From: Azolla pinnata
Lineage: Eukaryota; Streptophyta; Polypodiopsida; Salviniales; Salviniaceae
Assembly (NCBI GenBank): GCA_037176905.1
Contig: JBBBWG010009435.1
Coordinates: 1-22,910, forward strand
Length of the DNA: 22,910 nucleotides
Direction of reading: 5' to 3'
The notes under the pieces were generated by a model. It was not told the DNA's origin. It saw nothing but the letters and a program-made list of their open reading frames with translations, and searched no databases. A program made the position numbers and the translations under genes. Shown here in pieces: positions 11,253 to 21,654 of the stretch; the stretch's first letter is position 1, and each line of letters starts with the position of its first letter.

Positions 11253-12700
11253 TTCCTTCTCGTCGTGTCAGCATTTGCAGTTGCGTATCAAGGTCCGAAA
11301 CCCGTTGCTTCTGTTCCCGCATCTTTTTAAGGATATAAAAGAGTTGTCGATGATGGGATGGCAGCGACTAGTGATGTGGCACCCATGTGGTTGGTGGTGC
11401 ATGTATGATGTATCGATAACCAAACGAGTGTATGATGTATCGACAACTAAACGATATGTACCCGTAGGGCCACGATCAGCAGAGGATGAATTCCGCTCGC
11501 TCTTTGCAGAGTCTGCGACTGAACAAACGAACGGAACTATTGGTCAGAAATGGATGTAGTTCGTCCGACGCTCGGGAAACAACAAGGAGATGGGGAGGAC
11601 ATGGGAGAGAATAAGGGGAAAGTTGTTGCGGAAGCGACAACAATGATTCAACACATCTCTTGTGTACTTTGAGCCTCTTGTTCTTGTGACAAAAGGAGGA
11701 AAGCTAAAGAAGAAGAAAAAAGAGAAACTGTGGATCTTGTTTTTCTTTTCCCACCGGATGATACAAATCCAGCGAGGCCAAGGATCCGGCGATCGATCGA
11801 CCGTGTCTCCGATTCGAGGACTTGTTCCCCTGGTCTGGAGCATGTCCGGAGCAGATGCTTGGAGATGAGTTTAGGGTTCAGGGTTAAGGGTTAGATTTTC
11901 AGGGTTTTTAGGCCCTCGACCTTCAACCTTGCTGAGGGGTATGAGTCCCTCATCGTACTCGCTACGAGTCGTCAAACGTGCCATACTTGGCAAAGCTGCT
12001 TTCTACATGTAATTAAAGGACATTTTATTAGATAAAGGGGCTAGATTAAGCGAGATGCATCCGATCGAGAGCAGTAGCGACTTGTGAATGCCTCTGCAAC
12101 AACGGGTCCATTGCATCCTGGTTGGTATTGTTACAGGTTGTGCGGAGGAAAAGGCAGATACTTTTATTGGCTGTCTTCCCCGCTTCTTTATTTTTTTTCG
12201 CTCGCTCGCCACCATCATGGAGCACATGATGCGTTGTTGCTTTGAAATGCTGGGGCATCATCGAAACGTTATCGATCGATGGATCGATCTGTGTATGCGT
12301 ACTGAAGAGTTGCATTCTTCAGATTGGGGGGGGGGGGGGGAAGCTTGGTCTCCTTTGCAGCAAAAGAAACTTACATATTGGAAAGCAAATGGCCTCCGTG
12401 CATGTTCTTCAACACTGCTACCTGCTAACCTTCGGCTTGGGCCTATGAACATATTTATCTGCCATGGCCATCAACGAACAGGCACCCGTTATTCTCACCA
12501 AGTCGACGTCGCAAGCTTTCTGTCTATGCAACTTCTCGGGGCCCCGGCTGGCAGCATTTGCCGCGTGCCATTCGGCGTGCGTGCGCGATGCTCCGTATCG
12601 CCTCTCGATTCGTGCATTTCTCAGCCTCCATGGTTTCCAGCACCTCGGATCGATAGCAAACCGGAAGTTCTCTCGAGTGCTCTCTGCCACGACATCGATG
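11253..12700. other. Intergenic DNA, no gene recognised
   Basis: There are short open frames only. Visible structure includes two tandem copies of GTATGATGTATCGA(T/C)AAC (about 11402-11450), the telomere-like stretch near 11870, ATCGATCGAT-type palindromes (for example around 12270) and a 15-G run (12326-12340). A 210-codon frame starting at 12088 runs across this segment and into the minisatellite, but it has no recognisable domain and I do not call it a gene. Confidence 0.5.
11868..11911. repeat. Degenerate telomere-like repeats
   Basis: The plus strand shows TTTAGGG, TTCAGGG, TTAAGGG, TTAGATTTTCAGGG and TTTTTAGG in succession, matching the plant telomere unit TTTAGGG with changes. This is too short and degenerate for a true telomere. 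It is either an interstitial relic or a promoter telo-box-like element. Confidence 0.55.
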
Positions 12701-12711
12701 GGCCGTGGCCT

Positions 12712-13309
12712 GGGCATTGATCGACCTCTACTCAGGTATCGATCGGCCAGTATCAGGGCATATCAACGGGCCCTCTGTTGCCAGGGCATTGGTCGACCTC
12801 TACTCAGGTATCAGTCAGGCTCTGTTAAGGGCATCGATGGGCTTTCGTTGCCCGGGCATTGATCGAACTCTACTTAGGTATATATACATCGGCCTTTATC
12901 AGGGCATCGATCGGCCTCTGCCTAGGAGTAAATCAGCCTTGTGTTAAGGCATCGATCGACGTCTACTTAGGCATGAATCAACCCCCAAATCAGGGCATCG
13001 ATCGACGTCTACTGGGGCATGAATCGAGCTCAATCAGGGCATCGATCGAGCTCGACTTACGCATGAATCGAGCTCAATCAGGGCATCGATCGAGCTCGAC
13101 TTACGCATGAATCGAGCTCAATCAGGGCATCGATCGAGCTCGACTTAGGCATCAATCAACCTGAATCGACCTCAAGCAGGGGATCGATCGACGTGTACTT
13201 AGGCACGATGAATCAAGCTCAATCAGGGCATCGATCGACCTCTACTCAGGCATGATGAATCAAGCTTAATCAGGGCATCGATCGACCTCTACTTAGGCAT
13301 GAATTAGAG
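12712..13309. repeat. ATCGAT-rich minisatellite, ~44-bp unit, ~14 units
   Basis: Tandem units begin GGGCATCGATCGACCTCTAC and continue TTAGGCATGAATCAAGCTCA ATCA, about 44 bp each. I count about 14 units, with shorter or altered ones at the left end and near-identical ones around 13036-13125. Each unit looks like two related halves of about 22 bp, both starting GGCAT. Because 44 is not a multiple of 3, the open frames across the array change repeat peptide and are not genes. The array ends about 850 bp before the RRM gene start. Confidence 0.92.
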
Positions 13310-13550
13310 CAGAGCAGAGCAGAAAGCAGTACAGAAGCAGTTGTGGGTGCGCAGCATGTGAACCCCCCCCTTTCCTTCTCCTTCTCCTCCTTCTTCTTCT
13401 TCCCAATTCCTCTGAAATGTGAAAAGACAGACACATGGACAGGAAAAAAAATGGCGATGGCCCTGCTGTGCCTTACAGGAACGTGAGGCCTGACACTTCC
13501 TTTTTTTATGGCAAGCTTTCCTCTCCCCTTCCTCCATTCCCATTTTCAAG

Positions 13551-13554
<4 letters not shown>

Positions 13555-13582
<28 letters not shown>
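13555..13582. repeat. (CT)n microsatellite
   Basis: About fourteen CT dinucleotides in a row lie about 600 bp upstream of the RRM gene start. The tract could act as a GAGA-type promoter element, though no such role is shown. Confidence 0.85.
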
Positions 13583-13586
<4 letters not shown>

Positions 13587-13730
13587 TCTTCCTCTTCTCC
13601 TCTTCTCCTTCCATTCCTTTCTTCTTCTTCTTCTTCTTCTTTTTTGGCATCCATTTTGCATGCCCTATTCAATTCGGCCATGACCATGTAGAGGGGAAAG
13701 GATCAATCTGCATCCCCTCCATCATTTGTG

Positions 13731-13755
13731 CTGCTGCTGCTGCTGCTGCTGCTGT
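13731..13755. repeat. (GCT)n trinucleotide repeat
   Basis: About eight GCT triplets run into GTT, GAT and GGT/GGC triplets. They give poly-Ala, poly-Gly/Asp or poly-Ser frames on either strand. I do not regard these as coding because no domain, start context or splice continuity supports them. Confidence 0.85.
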
Positions 13756-13928
13756 TGTTGATGATGATGGTGGTGGTGGCGGTGATGATGAAGAAGCAGC
13801 TGGGAGTTGTCTGAGAAGAAGGAACGGGAGATTTCTGAGCCATATGGGAACGCCGATGCTAGCTCGATTCACCTGATGACGATAGATGGCGGTGTTGTTT
13901 GTATGATGATGATGATGCTAGCTTTCTG

Positions 13929-13981
13929 AGAAGAAGAAGACGAAGAAGACGAAGAAGAAGAAGAAGAAGAAGAAGAAGAAG
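13929..13981. repeat. (GAA)n purine tract
   Basis: A 53-bp purine-rich tract is made of GAA/GAC triplets ending in about nine perfect GAA units. It is followed by the duplicated phrase AGAAGAAGAGACCGAT. The tract lies about 180-230 bp before the RRM gene ATG, likely in the leader or proximal promoter. Confidence 0.85.
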
Positions 13982-14161
13982 AGACCGATAGAAGAAGAGA
14001 CCGATTCAAGCCATAGATGGCGTTGACAATGAGCTGGTAGTTGATTGAGAGGGGGAGAAGAGAAGAAGGAAAAAAGAGAAAGATCGATATTTTGCTTAGG
14101 TGTTCTGTTTCTTGCTTTTCAAACTGTTTGTCCGCGTCCTTGTTCCTCCATTCCCCTGGGA

Positions 14162-17100
14162 ATGGCAGCAGGCAATATGTATCAGAGCAGTAGAGATCGG
14201 CGGCGAGGCGGAGAAGAAGAGCATCAGCAGCAGCAGGCAGACACGAGGTACACTAAGGTGTTTGTGGGGGGCCTTGCATGGGAGACACAGCGTGATGCCA
14301 TGCGATCCCACTTCGAGCAATATGGGGAGATCGTTGAAGCTGTTGTGATCACCGATAAAGCCACAGGTCGCTCCAAAGGCTATGGATTTGTAAGTCTTTC
14401 TTCCTGACCTGCTCTCTCTCTCTGTCTGTCTGTCTCCACACACATAGTTCCATGGATACGCAAGTGTTTCTTTCTCTGGTTCCACAGTTCATATTGACCT
14501 CCGAGAGCAGATCATCAAGTCTACACATCTGTTGATTTACAATCTTTCATGTGAAATTTTTTGAATTGCTATACCGGATCTATGTATATGTGAATGTGCT
14601 CGCATAATTAGGTATCCTGCTGCCTTGTAATTGGCTGTTAATGCAGGGAATCTGGATTGAATATGCTATGCTGGTCCTTTACTGCGATAATGTGCAACAA
14701 ATCCATAGTGAGACATGAATGTCTTTGAAAGGGCTTGTAGATGTGGATCAGCTCACATCTTAATCAGCAGTAATACGTAAAACGCCATAACGTGAAGATG
14801 CTTGTGGCACTGTGTGTTTGTCGATCATGTTAGCTATCAATTTGCGTATGTCACATGTGAAAAAGATTTGGTGTAAATACTTGTTGTCTGTCAATCCTGT
14901 TAGTGTGCGAGAAAACTTGAGTGCAAAGATTTCTTGGGGTTCCTTGTGCACATGGATCATGCTAGATCTGATACTTGTGGAAATGTGGGAAAGCATTAAG
15001 TGGAAGGACTTGTCTAGATAGCTTGTCGATCTACATAAAGTTAGTTCGTAATCCAGTTAATGCAGGGGAAAATATTGCGAGGATGTCCTTGTCCATATAA
15101 AACATGCTTGCCTGGCAATGCAGTATAAACCATACCGAGAAGATGTCTTGTCCATATGCATCGTGGTTATTCCTAATACTTTGCAATGTGGCTAAAATCA
15201 TAGCAGTAGATGACTTCCATTTTGCATATAGATAATGTATAGTATTCAAGCCGTAACTTTCAGAATGTGGGGGAATTGTACTGATCAAGTACCATGTTAG
15301 CTCCTAATTGGTTACATTGCTCTTCCTCTTTTTCTAGATTCTTGCCACAGAAGGATTGTGTTTTGTTATTCTTAAATATTTATGCATACATATTGATTTA
15401 TTGTAGCCCTTGATCAGTTGTAATATAGAAAAGACCATATATTATGTCAGAACGTTTGTAAGATTTAGCCTGTTTATATCATGGTCATCCTTATCATCTG
15501 TAAATCTGTAAAAAATAGAAAACCTCTGAGAGTACTAGTGTATACGTGTCTTTTCATTTAGTAATTAGCTGTAAAGCGATGAGAATCATATCTGGAAAAT
15601 ATCAGATACTGTTCCACAAGAGGTTATGGTTCACCACCTTGCTGATTTCAACCAGTGATTATGTGCTTGGACATGGGGTCCAAGACAGGGCAGAAGTTCG
15701 AAATTTATAAAGCTAATCAAGAACTTGAATCACAGGAGGAGAACGGGAGAAAGATATATTAACATCTTCTCACGCCGGCATGGCCTATGATGCAAAACGT
15801 ACAATTGTCTGTTTGAGTGTATCTAATCATCTATGGTGAGATTATAGTGAGGGATGCAAGTGCATTGCTAAAATCACTTCACTAGTGTCAAATATAAGAA
15901 AATAAAATGGTGATTCTTTATATTATATGGATAGAAAAGAGTGAGGGCAATCATGATATGCAAATTATTCTATCACCATCTAAGTTTCTCAAAGAAAAGG
16001 AGATAAGAGGAAATAAGCTGCAAAAGACCTGATTATCACAGGATAACACAAGGGAAAAAGGAAGCTTTCATTCATCGAGAAGAATCACATATGGAATGCT
16101 GCACGGAACCAGTGGAAAACTGAACGCTTTTACACCTAGAAACCTGTTAATGCTTTGGAAACTATGTAAAGGATTTAGACCTAGTTTCAAAACAATGTTG
16201 AATACTGCAGGGAAACATATATGAAATGAGTATGTTCTCAATGTAAGAAACAGCTGATTCGATTCAGAATCACTTCCACTTAGATGAACTATTCTAGACA
16301 TTCTGATACTTATGTTCACAAACATTTTGTATTGGTTTTCTCTGCATATTCTGAGTATGTTTAGAGAGACTACTGAGAAGTTCATGCTATTCATATTAGA
16401 GAGGCGGGTTTGTATCTGTCTCAGGTCACATTTCGTGATCCTGAAGCTGCACGAAGAGCCTGTGCTGATCCAACACCTATCATTGATGGGCGAAGAGCAA
16501 ATTGCAATCTTGCTTCTTTGGGTGCGCAACACCGAGGATCATCACGCCCACCATTTTCTTTCGTGCGTGGTAAGATCAAGAGCATGTTATAATTGGTTAC
16601 AGGATCTATCTGCATGTTCTGGATAAGCCAGTTTCAGGATTTTTTTTACCTCATTTGAAATTTAAAATTTTTCTCCTTATTACGCCTGGTCATTCATACT
16701 TACTACCAATATGTTTTTCTTATATCGTTTCCTAGTCATATGATGGTTGACACAGTTTTCAGCCATTGACATCTGGAAGTTAAAATCAGTATAACAACAT
16801 TGTTGATAATGTTAATAAAATGATAATGTCAATGACCACGATCACCACATTAAATCATTGACTTGGACCAAGCTTTCTAACTAACACTATGTCTATATGC
16901 ATTACTTCCTTCTCTATACTCTCCTGCATATGCTAAAGATGGTGGTTCATATTCTGATTAGCTTGAAAAATCTTTTCTAAGATGTAGATTTTAACAGTTG
17001 GCTTCTTGTTGTATTCATAAGCGATGGCATAACTCTTCTTGTTAAAAGAATTTCCGATAAAGCAGATTTGATCCCTGAGATCCTGTGAGGTAATGGATAA

Positions 17101-18272
17101 ATGTCAAATCTCTTTCACCCAGAAACTAGTTGCCGCAGAAATCGAGAAATGATTATGTGTTTGTTGTATGCGGCCTTTGGGTGCAAAATGTTTTGTTCAT
17201 GAAGATTTTTTATGTTGGTCTGTTACTTACCTCTAATATTACTGGGCTTAGGCAATCATTTTCGAGCTATGGCTCCCGCCCCGGTGAATCTGCAGACTGG
17301 AGGAGGAGGGCCTCTATATCCAATGTATTTTCAACAAGGAAACTATGCTTTTCAATATGGTCCCCCTTACCAAGGCTATGTGTGAGTGTTTCATTTCTAT
17401 CATGTAAAGGCCTGTCCTGCTGTGTTTTCCATAACTTTATGTTAGTTAAGAGCATTTTCTTTCATATCCCAATGTCATGGTGTGCATGTGCATTTTTAAT
17501 TTAAGAATCAGCTGGTAAACGTTTTCTATAATCCTATTGATTTTAGGGATAGATGGCTTATTATATGCTCATTGTAATGCTCTGCAGATACCCATATTCT
17601 CCGGAGCTCGTCTATCAACCGGTTCGTGAAAAATGCTGTATTTTCTCTTAGATTGTTAATATATGTAAATCAACACAAGGATGAAATTTATGTTTCATAA
17701 GGTGTATAGGACTGGGTTACAGGGTCGTACTGGTGTGAAAAGATAGCTGGAGTTAATGTAAAGAATTTAGGAAGATTCTCCATGCATGTCTAAGGTTCCT
17801 GTATTGAATGACAACTTTTGTACAAGTACTAATGCAATCTTTCTCGATAATTTCTTGCTGGTTTAGGGAATGTACAACCCATATGGTGGTCTACAGTATG
17901 CACCACAAGTTTTCTCTGGGGCTCCGGGTGGAAGTTCTGCAACATATGCTGCATATGTTCAACCATCTTCACAAGGTTTCCCCATGCAACTTCCTCAGAT
18001 GATGCAGTATGGCGCTGCCCAACAACCCTATGGATTTGTACCCCTGTCACCTTCGGTCACATCCACTGGTAAAATGTTTCAATACTTGTTTCCAAGCCTA
18101 AGTTCTCAAATTGTGAAGAATAGCCAAACACTGATAACATATTAAAGCAGGGGCCACAGTGGGATATTCTTCACCGAGTACAACAGGGAGCCCAAGGTTA
18201 AGCCCACCCCCGCAGTTTTTCACTGTTCAGAATCCCCATTTTTCTCAAACACCCAAATCAGAAGAGCAATAA
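14162..18272 (+). CDS. Single-RRM RNA-binding protein (plant ARP1 / RBM24-38-like), 6 exons
   Basis: Exons: 14162-14389, 16425-16569, 17252-17381, 17588-17621, 17867-18068 and 18151-18272. They total 861 nt, 286 residues and TAA, with matching phases and GT-AG introns throughout. A short Gln/Glu/Arg-rich N-terminus precedes one RRM (about residues 31-108) with RNP2 VFVGGL (33-38) and RNP1 KGYGFVTF (72-79), then [13 protein letters not shown], the signature of the plant family related to ARP1 and animal RBM24/RBM38. The rest is low-complexity Pro/Gln/Tyr/Gly sequence, common in mRNA-binding proteins. The family binds single-stranded RNA; the target here is unknown. The first ATG of the frame is 14162; the next in-frame Met is residue 6 (14177), a possible alternative start. 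The 2035-nt intron 1 splits RNP1 after KGYGF. Confidence 0.95.
14390..16424 (+). other. Intron 1 of the RRM gene (2035 nt)
   Basis: The donor GTAAGT follows codon Phe76 and the acceptor is TGTCTCAG before Val77. Reading through the donor meets a stop after five codons (VSLSS), so intron retention would truncate the RRM in RNP1. The intron contains CTCTCT/GTCT tracts just inside the donor and an old diverged repeat array at about 14.70-15.25 kb. I see no gene inside it on either strand. Confidence 0.9.
14720..15220. repeat. Diverged intronic tandem-like repeats
   Basis: Variants of a phrase like GAGAAGATGTCTTGTCCATA recur near 14726, 14791, 14857, 14920, 15000, 15078 and 15139, roughly every 60-80 bp. 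Each is often followed by (A/C)ATGGATCATG-like or GTTAGT-like text. This suggests an ancient tandem array within intron 1. The copies are quite diverged, so the call rests on visual similarity. Confidence 0.4.
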
Positions 18273-18825
18273 TGAACCATCCACTTGGGTGAATTCCATA
18301 CTATTATGAAGGCATTCAGTCATGGCGGTAAATGCAATTGATGAAAGCTCCACCAAGGGAAGACTGATGATGGCCTTGCATGCTTCGGAAGCTTAATAGT
18401 TTTGACTTTGAAAATCTTGGGGGTTTTGGAAACGGTGAATATAGCAAGAAGTCAGCCCTCTTAACTTCTTACTTGCTCTTATGTATCAAGGTTTGGGAAG
18501 CTTTCTTTGGCCATTATTTTGGAGAAGAGGCAGACCGACCAAGTTCAGAGTGAAATTTCACCATTGAAGCTCCTTCTCCTTCCTCAGCTAGTTGCGGGTC
18601 TCAAAGTCTTGACCACCACATTTAGGATTCTTTAACTCTTGGTCAAATCAATGAAACGACTCAAATATCTTATTTTCTTGAGCTCTATCCACATAGAAGA
18701 TTCATTATCAGGTACACATACACACATACAAACACCAATAGAGGCATTGGTAAGAAAAATTCCTTTTCCCTAGATGACATGACTCAAATCATTGTTTTTT
18801 GTTTTCTTATGAAAAAGCAAATAAA
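18273..18825 (+). other. Probable 3' UTR of the RRM gene
   Basis: Non-coding sequence after the stop has no competing gene. A canonical AATAAA hexamer occurs at 18820-18825, giving a possible 3' end shortly downstream. Plant polyadenylation signals are loose, so the true end may be earlier. Confidence 0.35.
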
Positions 18826-19890
18826 ATGTTTATTACAGTTTTGTTTTTGGCTGTGTTTTTTGAGATTAAGAACTGTTTGAAGGAACTGTTGCAAATTGCT
18901 AGCAAATTTTCTGAATCTCAGTAACTGTTAATCTGGACATCCCTGTCTGAGTAAGATGGTGGCTACGGATAGAGAGCATCATGCATCAATGGAAAAATGG
19001 CAGTTTGGCTTATCAAACCACCAGGTAGTTGCTAAAACAGCATTCAGCTCAATGAGAAGGAAGAATGGGATGAGCATCGGGCATTGATTGATCTGAGGGA
19101 AAAAAAAAAAAACAAAGACAAGAAGTCAACAAATTTTGATGCAAATAGAAACCATTGGTGCCATCGTAATATAAGAATCAATACAAAAACGTTTAGCATG
19201 GTCATAAATTGATAGTAGAGGATGTTACAAATCAAGAGATTGAGAAGGATTGCAAGTGATTGCAGAGAATCTGGGCATAGTTGGCCTAGTTTGCAAAAAC
19301 TCTGGTTGCGTGTTTGATTCTTTCCATTACATTGGTATTGTTTTACATTGGGAGTTTGAAAAACTTGATTGTTGATGAATATAGGTACTTGGTGGAGGCT
19401 TGAGATAAGTCTTCCCCTCCATTGTTTGATTGGAGAGTTATCTCTCTGCATCACTAGTTAAATGTCTCTAGTGCTTCATCGATTTAATTGAATACATGCA
19501 TAGACCTTTCGGGTTGGCATCATTGACAAATGTGATGAGGTGCCCTCACATGTAGAGAGAGCTCTCTCGGGCATCAGTTTGCAATGATCGCATATACAAG
19601 CTTTGCAAGTTGTACTGTGTTGTAGTGTTTGAAGTTCTAAGTCTCGGGTCTACTTCCATATTGACCTCTAAAATTAGAATTTGCATTTGACATTTGAGGT
19701 TTGGCTTATGGCACATGTTCGAATTGGCACAACATGTTTTTGATTATCTGTTAACTCAAGCTAGGGCAAATGCCTTGATTAGAATTACAAATATGGCCTC
19801 TTTGAAGTGGTCATGTTAATTTGTCTATTTATTCGATAGCCAATTCCAACAATTCAACACTCTTGTGCATTTCCAAACCAAACTAAGCCA
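18826..19890. other. Intergenic DNA, no gene recognised
   Basis: There are no convincing open frames. A 136-codon minus-strand frame (19454-19044) has low-complexity, hydrophobic-rich content and no recognisable family. The segment leads into the decayed retrotransposon and may include its further-decayed 3' part. Confidence 0.45.
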
Positions 19891-19899
19891 ACACTTCTA

Positions 19900-20905
19900 G
19901 AGTAATTTGAAAGCCATTGTGCTAGAACTCAATGCCGGACTTGCCCTTGAGTCCCTTTGTGTACATTGCGGTGTTCACCTCGGTCGCATCAAGAATGAAT
20001 ATCTGCCCTTCCTTTCATCCATGAGCAATAAGCCGGCCCTTGTCTTCAATTAAACAGTCACCAAGATTGAATCGCATTGTCATTCCTTGCTCTACAATCT
20101 AGCCAACAGAGACCAGAGTCTTCGTAATTTTAAGAACATGTAGCACGTCCTTGATGTAGCAATTTTTGTTCTTGAATGGCATGTTGTCGATGCGTTTGAT
20201 GGTGTGCATGGAGTCGTCACCAATCTCCACAACACCGCACTCCTTTGGTTCCCTCAGATTCATGAACCACTCTTCATGGCTCCTCATGTGATTTGAGGCG
20301 CTGGAGTCAATGAACCCCACAACATCGGTCTCAGTGCTGTTGGTTATGCTGTTGGCTTTGTGCCGCATGATAAACATGGGCCCTTTGGCTACGTAGTTCC
20401 CTTGCCAGAGCATGTCCACTTCCTTGACCATTACTTCCATTATTTTCACAACCACGACTTCGGCCTGTTCCTTCCTACATGTATAACATTTGTCAATCAG
20501 ATGGAGAGTACTCTTTAGCTGCAAAGTTCCCTTGTTGGAGCACGCCCACTCCCTTGACCATTACTCCCACTATTTTCATGGCCACGACCTCAGCCTATTC
20601 CATCCTACATGTATAACATCTGCCAATTAGTGGAGTACTCTTTAGCTGTAGGTGGCTCTCGATAAGTAGCATGGACTGAAGGTCAATAAAGGTGGAGGGT
20701 TCTCCCTCACTATGACGGTTTTTCAAAATGCACCATACTCCTGTGCCAACCCTCCGAGGCATGCACCATCTCCAACTTGACTTTGATGGCGCCCAACAAA
20801 TTGCACAGATCTTAGGTCTTGAGGGTGTAGTCCAACATAGACATGTTCACCTAGTCCCACAACCTTGTTTATGTAGTCAATTAGTCTAGCTGATTGATCA
20901 AACAT
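19900..20905 (-). mobile_element. Decayed Ty1/copia retrotransposon fragment (gag to pre-integrase)
   Basis: Reading on the minus strand from about 20905, gag-like text MFDQSARLIDYINKVVGLGE is followed, across frameshifts, by ACLGGLAQEYGAF, TVIVREN and FIDLQSMLLIE, typical of copia gag. From 20524 an open frame carries FIDSSASNHM (copia protease has DSGASNHM, so the active-site Gly is Ser), then IKDVLHVLKITKTLVSVG. The pre-integrase sequence continues in frame past TAG at 20101-20099 (IVEQGMTMRFN..CLIEDKGRLIAHG), past TGA at 20017-20015 (KEGQIFILDATEVNTAMYTKGLKGK) and past TAG at 19924-19922. No integrase core, reverse transcriptase or LTR pair is visible. It is plainly non-functional. Confidence 0.88.
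20396..20648 (-). repeat. 130-bp tandem duplication inside the copia gag region
   Basis: Sequence starting GTTCCCTTG at 20396 recurs at 20526, and both copies run to GAGTACTCTTTAGCTG (ending 20521 and 20648). The copies differ at scattered positions and by a few bases, so the duplication is not recent. It repeats the stretch encoding CYTCR and the following Gly/Arg/Asn-rich gag segment. Confidence 0.85.
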
Positions 20906-21225
20906 AGAATTATAATGTAAATGCCAATTACGGAATCAATACTCAAATTCGTCTATTTTCTACTTCTCACTTATCTCTCTTGCCCAACCTTGTTCTGCTC
21001 CCTTTTGCCTAGCTCTGTTTTGCTCTTCTGTATGTGTATGTCACAAACTAGAACTGAGCTAGGCAAGAGGGAGTAGAATAGAGCTTGGGTAAGAGATATA
21101 AGTGAGAAGTAGAAGATAGAAAAAGTTGAGTATTGATTCTTTAATTAATATTCATATGATTCTATGTTTGATTAATCGGCTAGATTTAATGATTACATGG
21201 ACAAGGTTGTGGACATTGTTCAACT
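20845..21225. repeat. Large inverted repeat, arms ~170 bp, ~33-bp loop
   Basis: The left arm (about 20845-21018) and right arm (about 21052-21225) are reverse complements with substitutions and small indels. Matching landmarks include CACAACCTTGT, GATCAAACATAGAAT / ATTCTATGTTTGAT, GAATCAATACTCAA, TACTTCTCACTTAT and TTGCCTAGCTC. The left arm holds the start and upstream part of the minus-strand copia gag. The right arm carries a second, inverted copy of the same gag start (MFD, stop, SARFNDYMDKVV on the plus strand). The transcript would fold into a long hairpin. Confidence 0.85.
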
Positions 21226-21645
21226 CTTTTTGGAGTTAAACCTTGTAACTTCAGATTATCCCATGCATAGATTTTAGTCAAGAATATATCCATGCATTTG
21301 TATTGGAGTATAAAAGCATTATTCGAGAATGAAAAAAGACTCCAATGAAATGATCCGTTTCATTAAATAAGAAAACAAAAAAATCCATGATTAATAAATT
21401 CGAAATAAATAAAATTAAATAAATTAGATTTACAATTGCGTCATTACTTATTTTCTACGTACCGATTTATTCATGCAGTTCGTAATAGTATATATAGTTA
21501 CGGATCTGAGTCGTAATACCTGACTCCGTACTATTACCATCCTATGCCCTATTGTCGTACTATTATGGATTACTTCATAACTTAGTAATATTAAAAACAA
21601 TAGCATGGCACACCCGTGAGAAAGTGGCATACATATCGAACTCAT
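21226..21645. other. AT-rich spacer, no gene recognised
   Basis: AT-rich sequence lies between the inverted repeat and the decayed minus-strand coding sequence. The only open frame of note (21645-21448, minus, 65 codons) has no recognised family. Nothing else is supportable. Confidence 0.4.
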
Positions 21646-21654
21646 AGTTATGCC

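Larger units (their letters stand above)
13310..14161 (+). promoter_or_regulatory. Simple-repeat-rich upstream region / leader of the RRM gene
   Basis: This stretch contains, in order, a C-run, TTC/CTC tracts, (CT)n at about 13555-13582, (TTC)n at about 13620-13640, (GCT)n at about 13731-13755 merging into GAT/GGT triplets, ATGATG triplets near 13905, and a long (GAA)n at about 13929-13981 followed by two copies of AGAAGAAGAGACCGAT. CT/GA tracts are common around plant transcription starts, so part of this is probably promoter and 5' UTR. I cannot place the start site. Confidence 0.5.

Noticed and set aside
11048..11559. Pro- or Gly-rich open frames around the G-run and C-run
   Set aside because: The frames cross homopolymers and unknown bases, so both frame and length are unreliable.
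12088..13110. Overlapping plus-strand open frames of 68-210 codons across the minisatellite
   Set aside because: They are produced by a stop-poor 44-bp tandem repeat read in rotating frames, with no domain or splice support.
13304..13876. Open frames with poly-Ser/Leu, poly-Glu/Arg, poly-Ala and poly-Gly runs on both strands
   Set aside because: These are direct translations of CT, TTC, GCT and GGT microsatellites; no conserved domain or start context supports a gene.
14045..14161. N-terminal extension of the RRM protein upstream of Met at 14162
   Set aside because: The upstream frame has no ATG, only a TTG, and its residues do not resemble family members.
16068..16532. 154-codon minus-strand frame overlapping RRM exon 2
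   Set aside because: It is antisense to intron 1 and a confirmed exon, and has no domain.
19044..19454. 136-codon minus-strand frame
   Set aside because: Its composition is low-complexity and Phe/Leu/Ser-rich, with no recognisable domain; it lies in intergenic DNA and probably occurs by chance.
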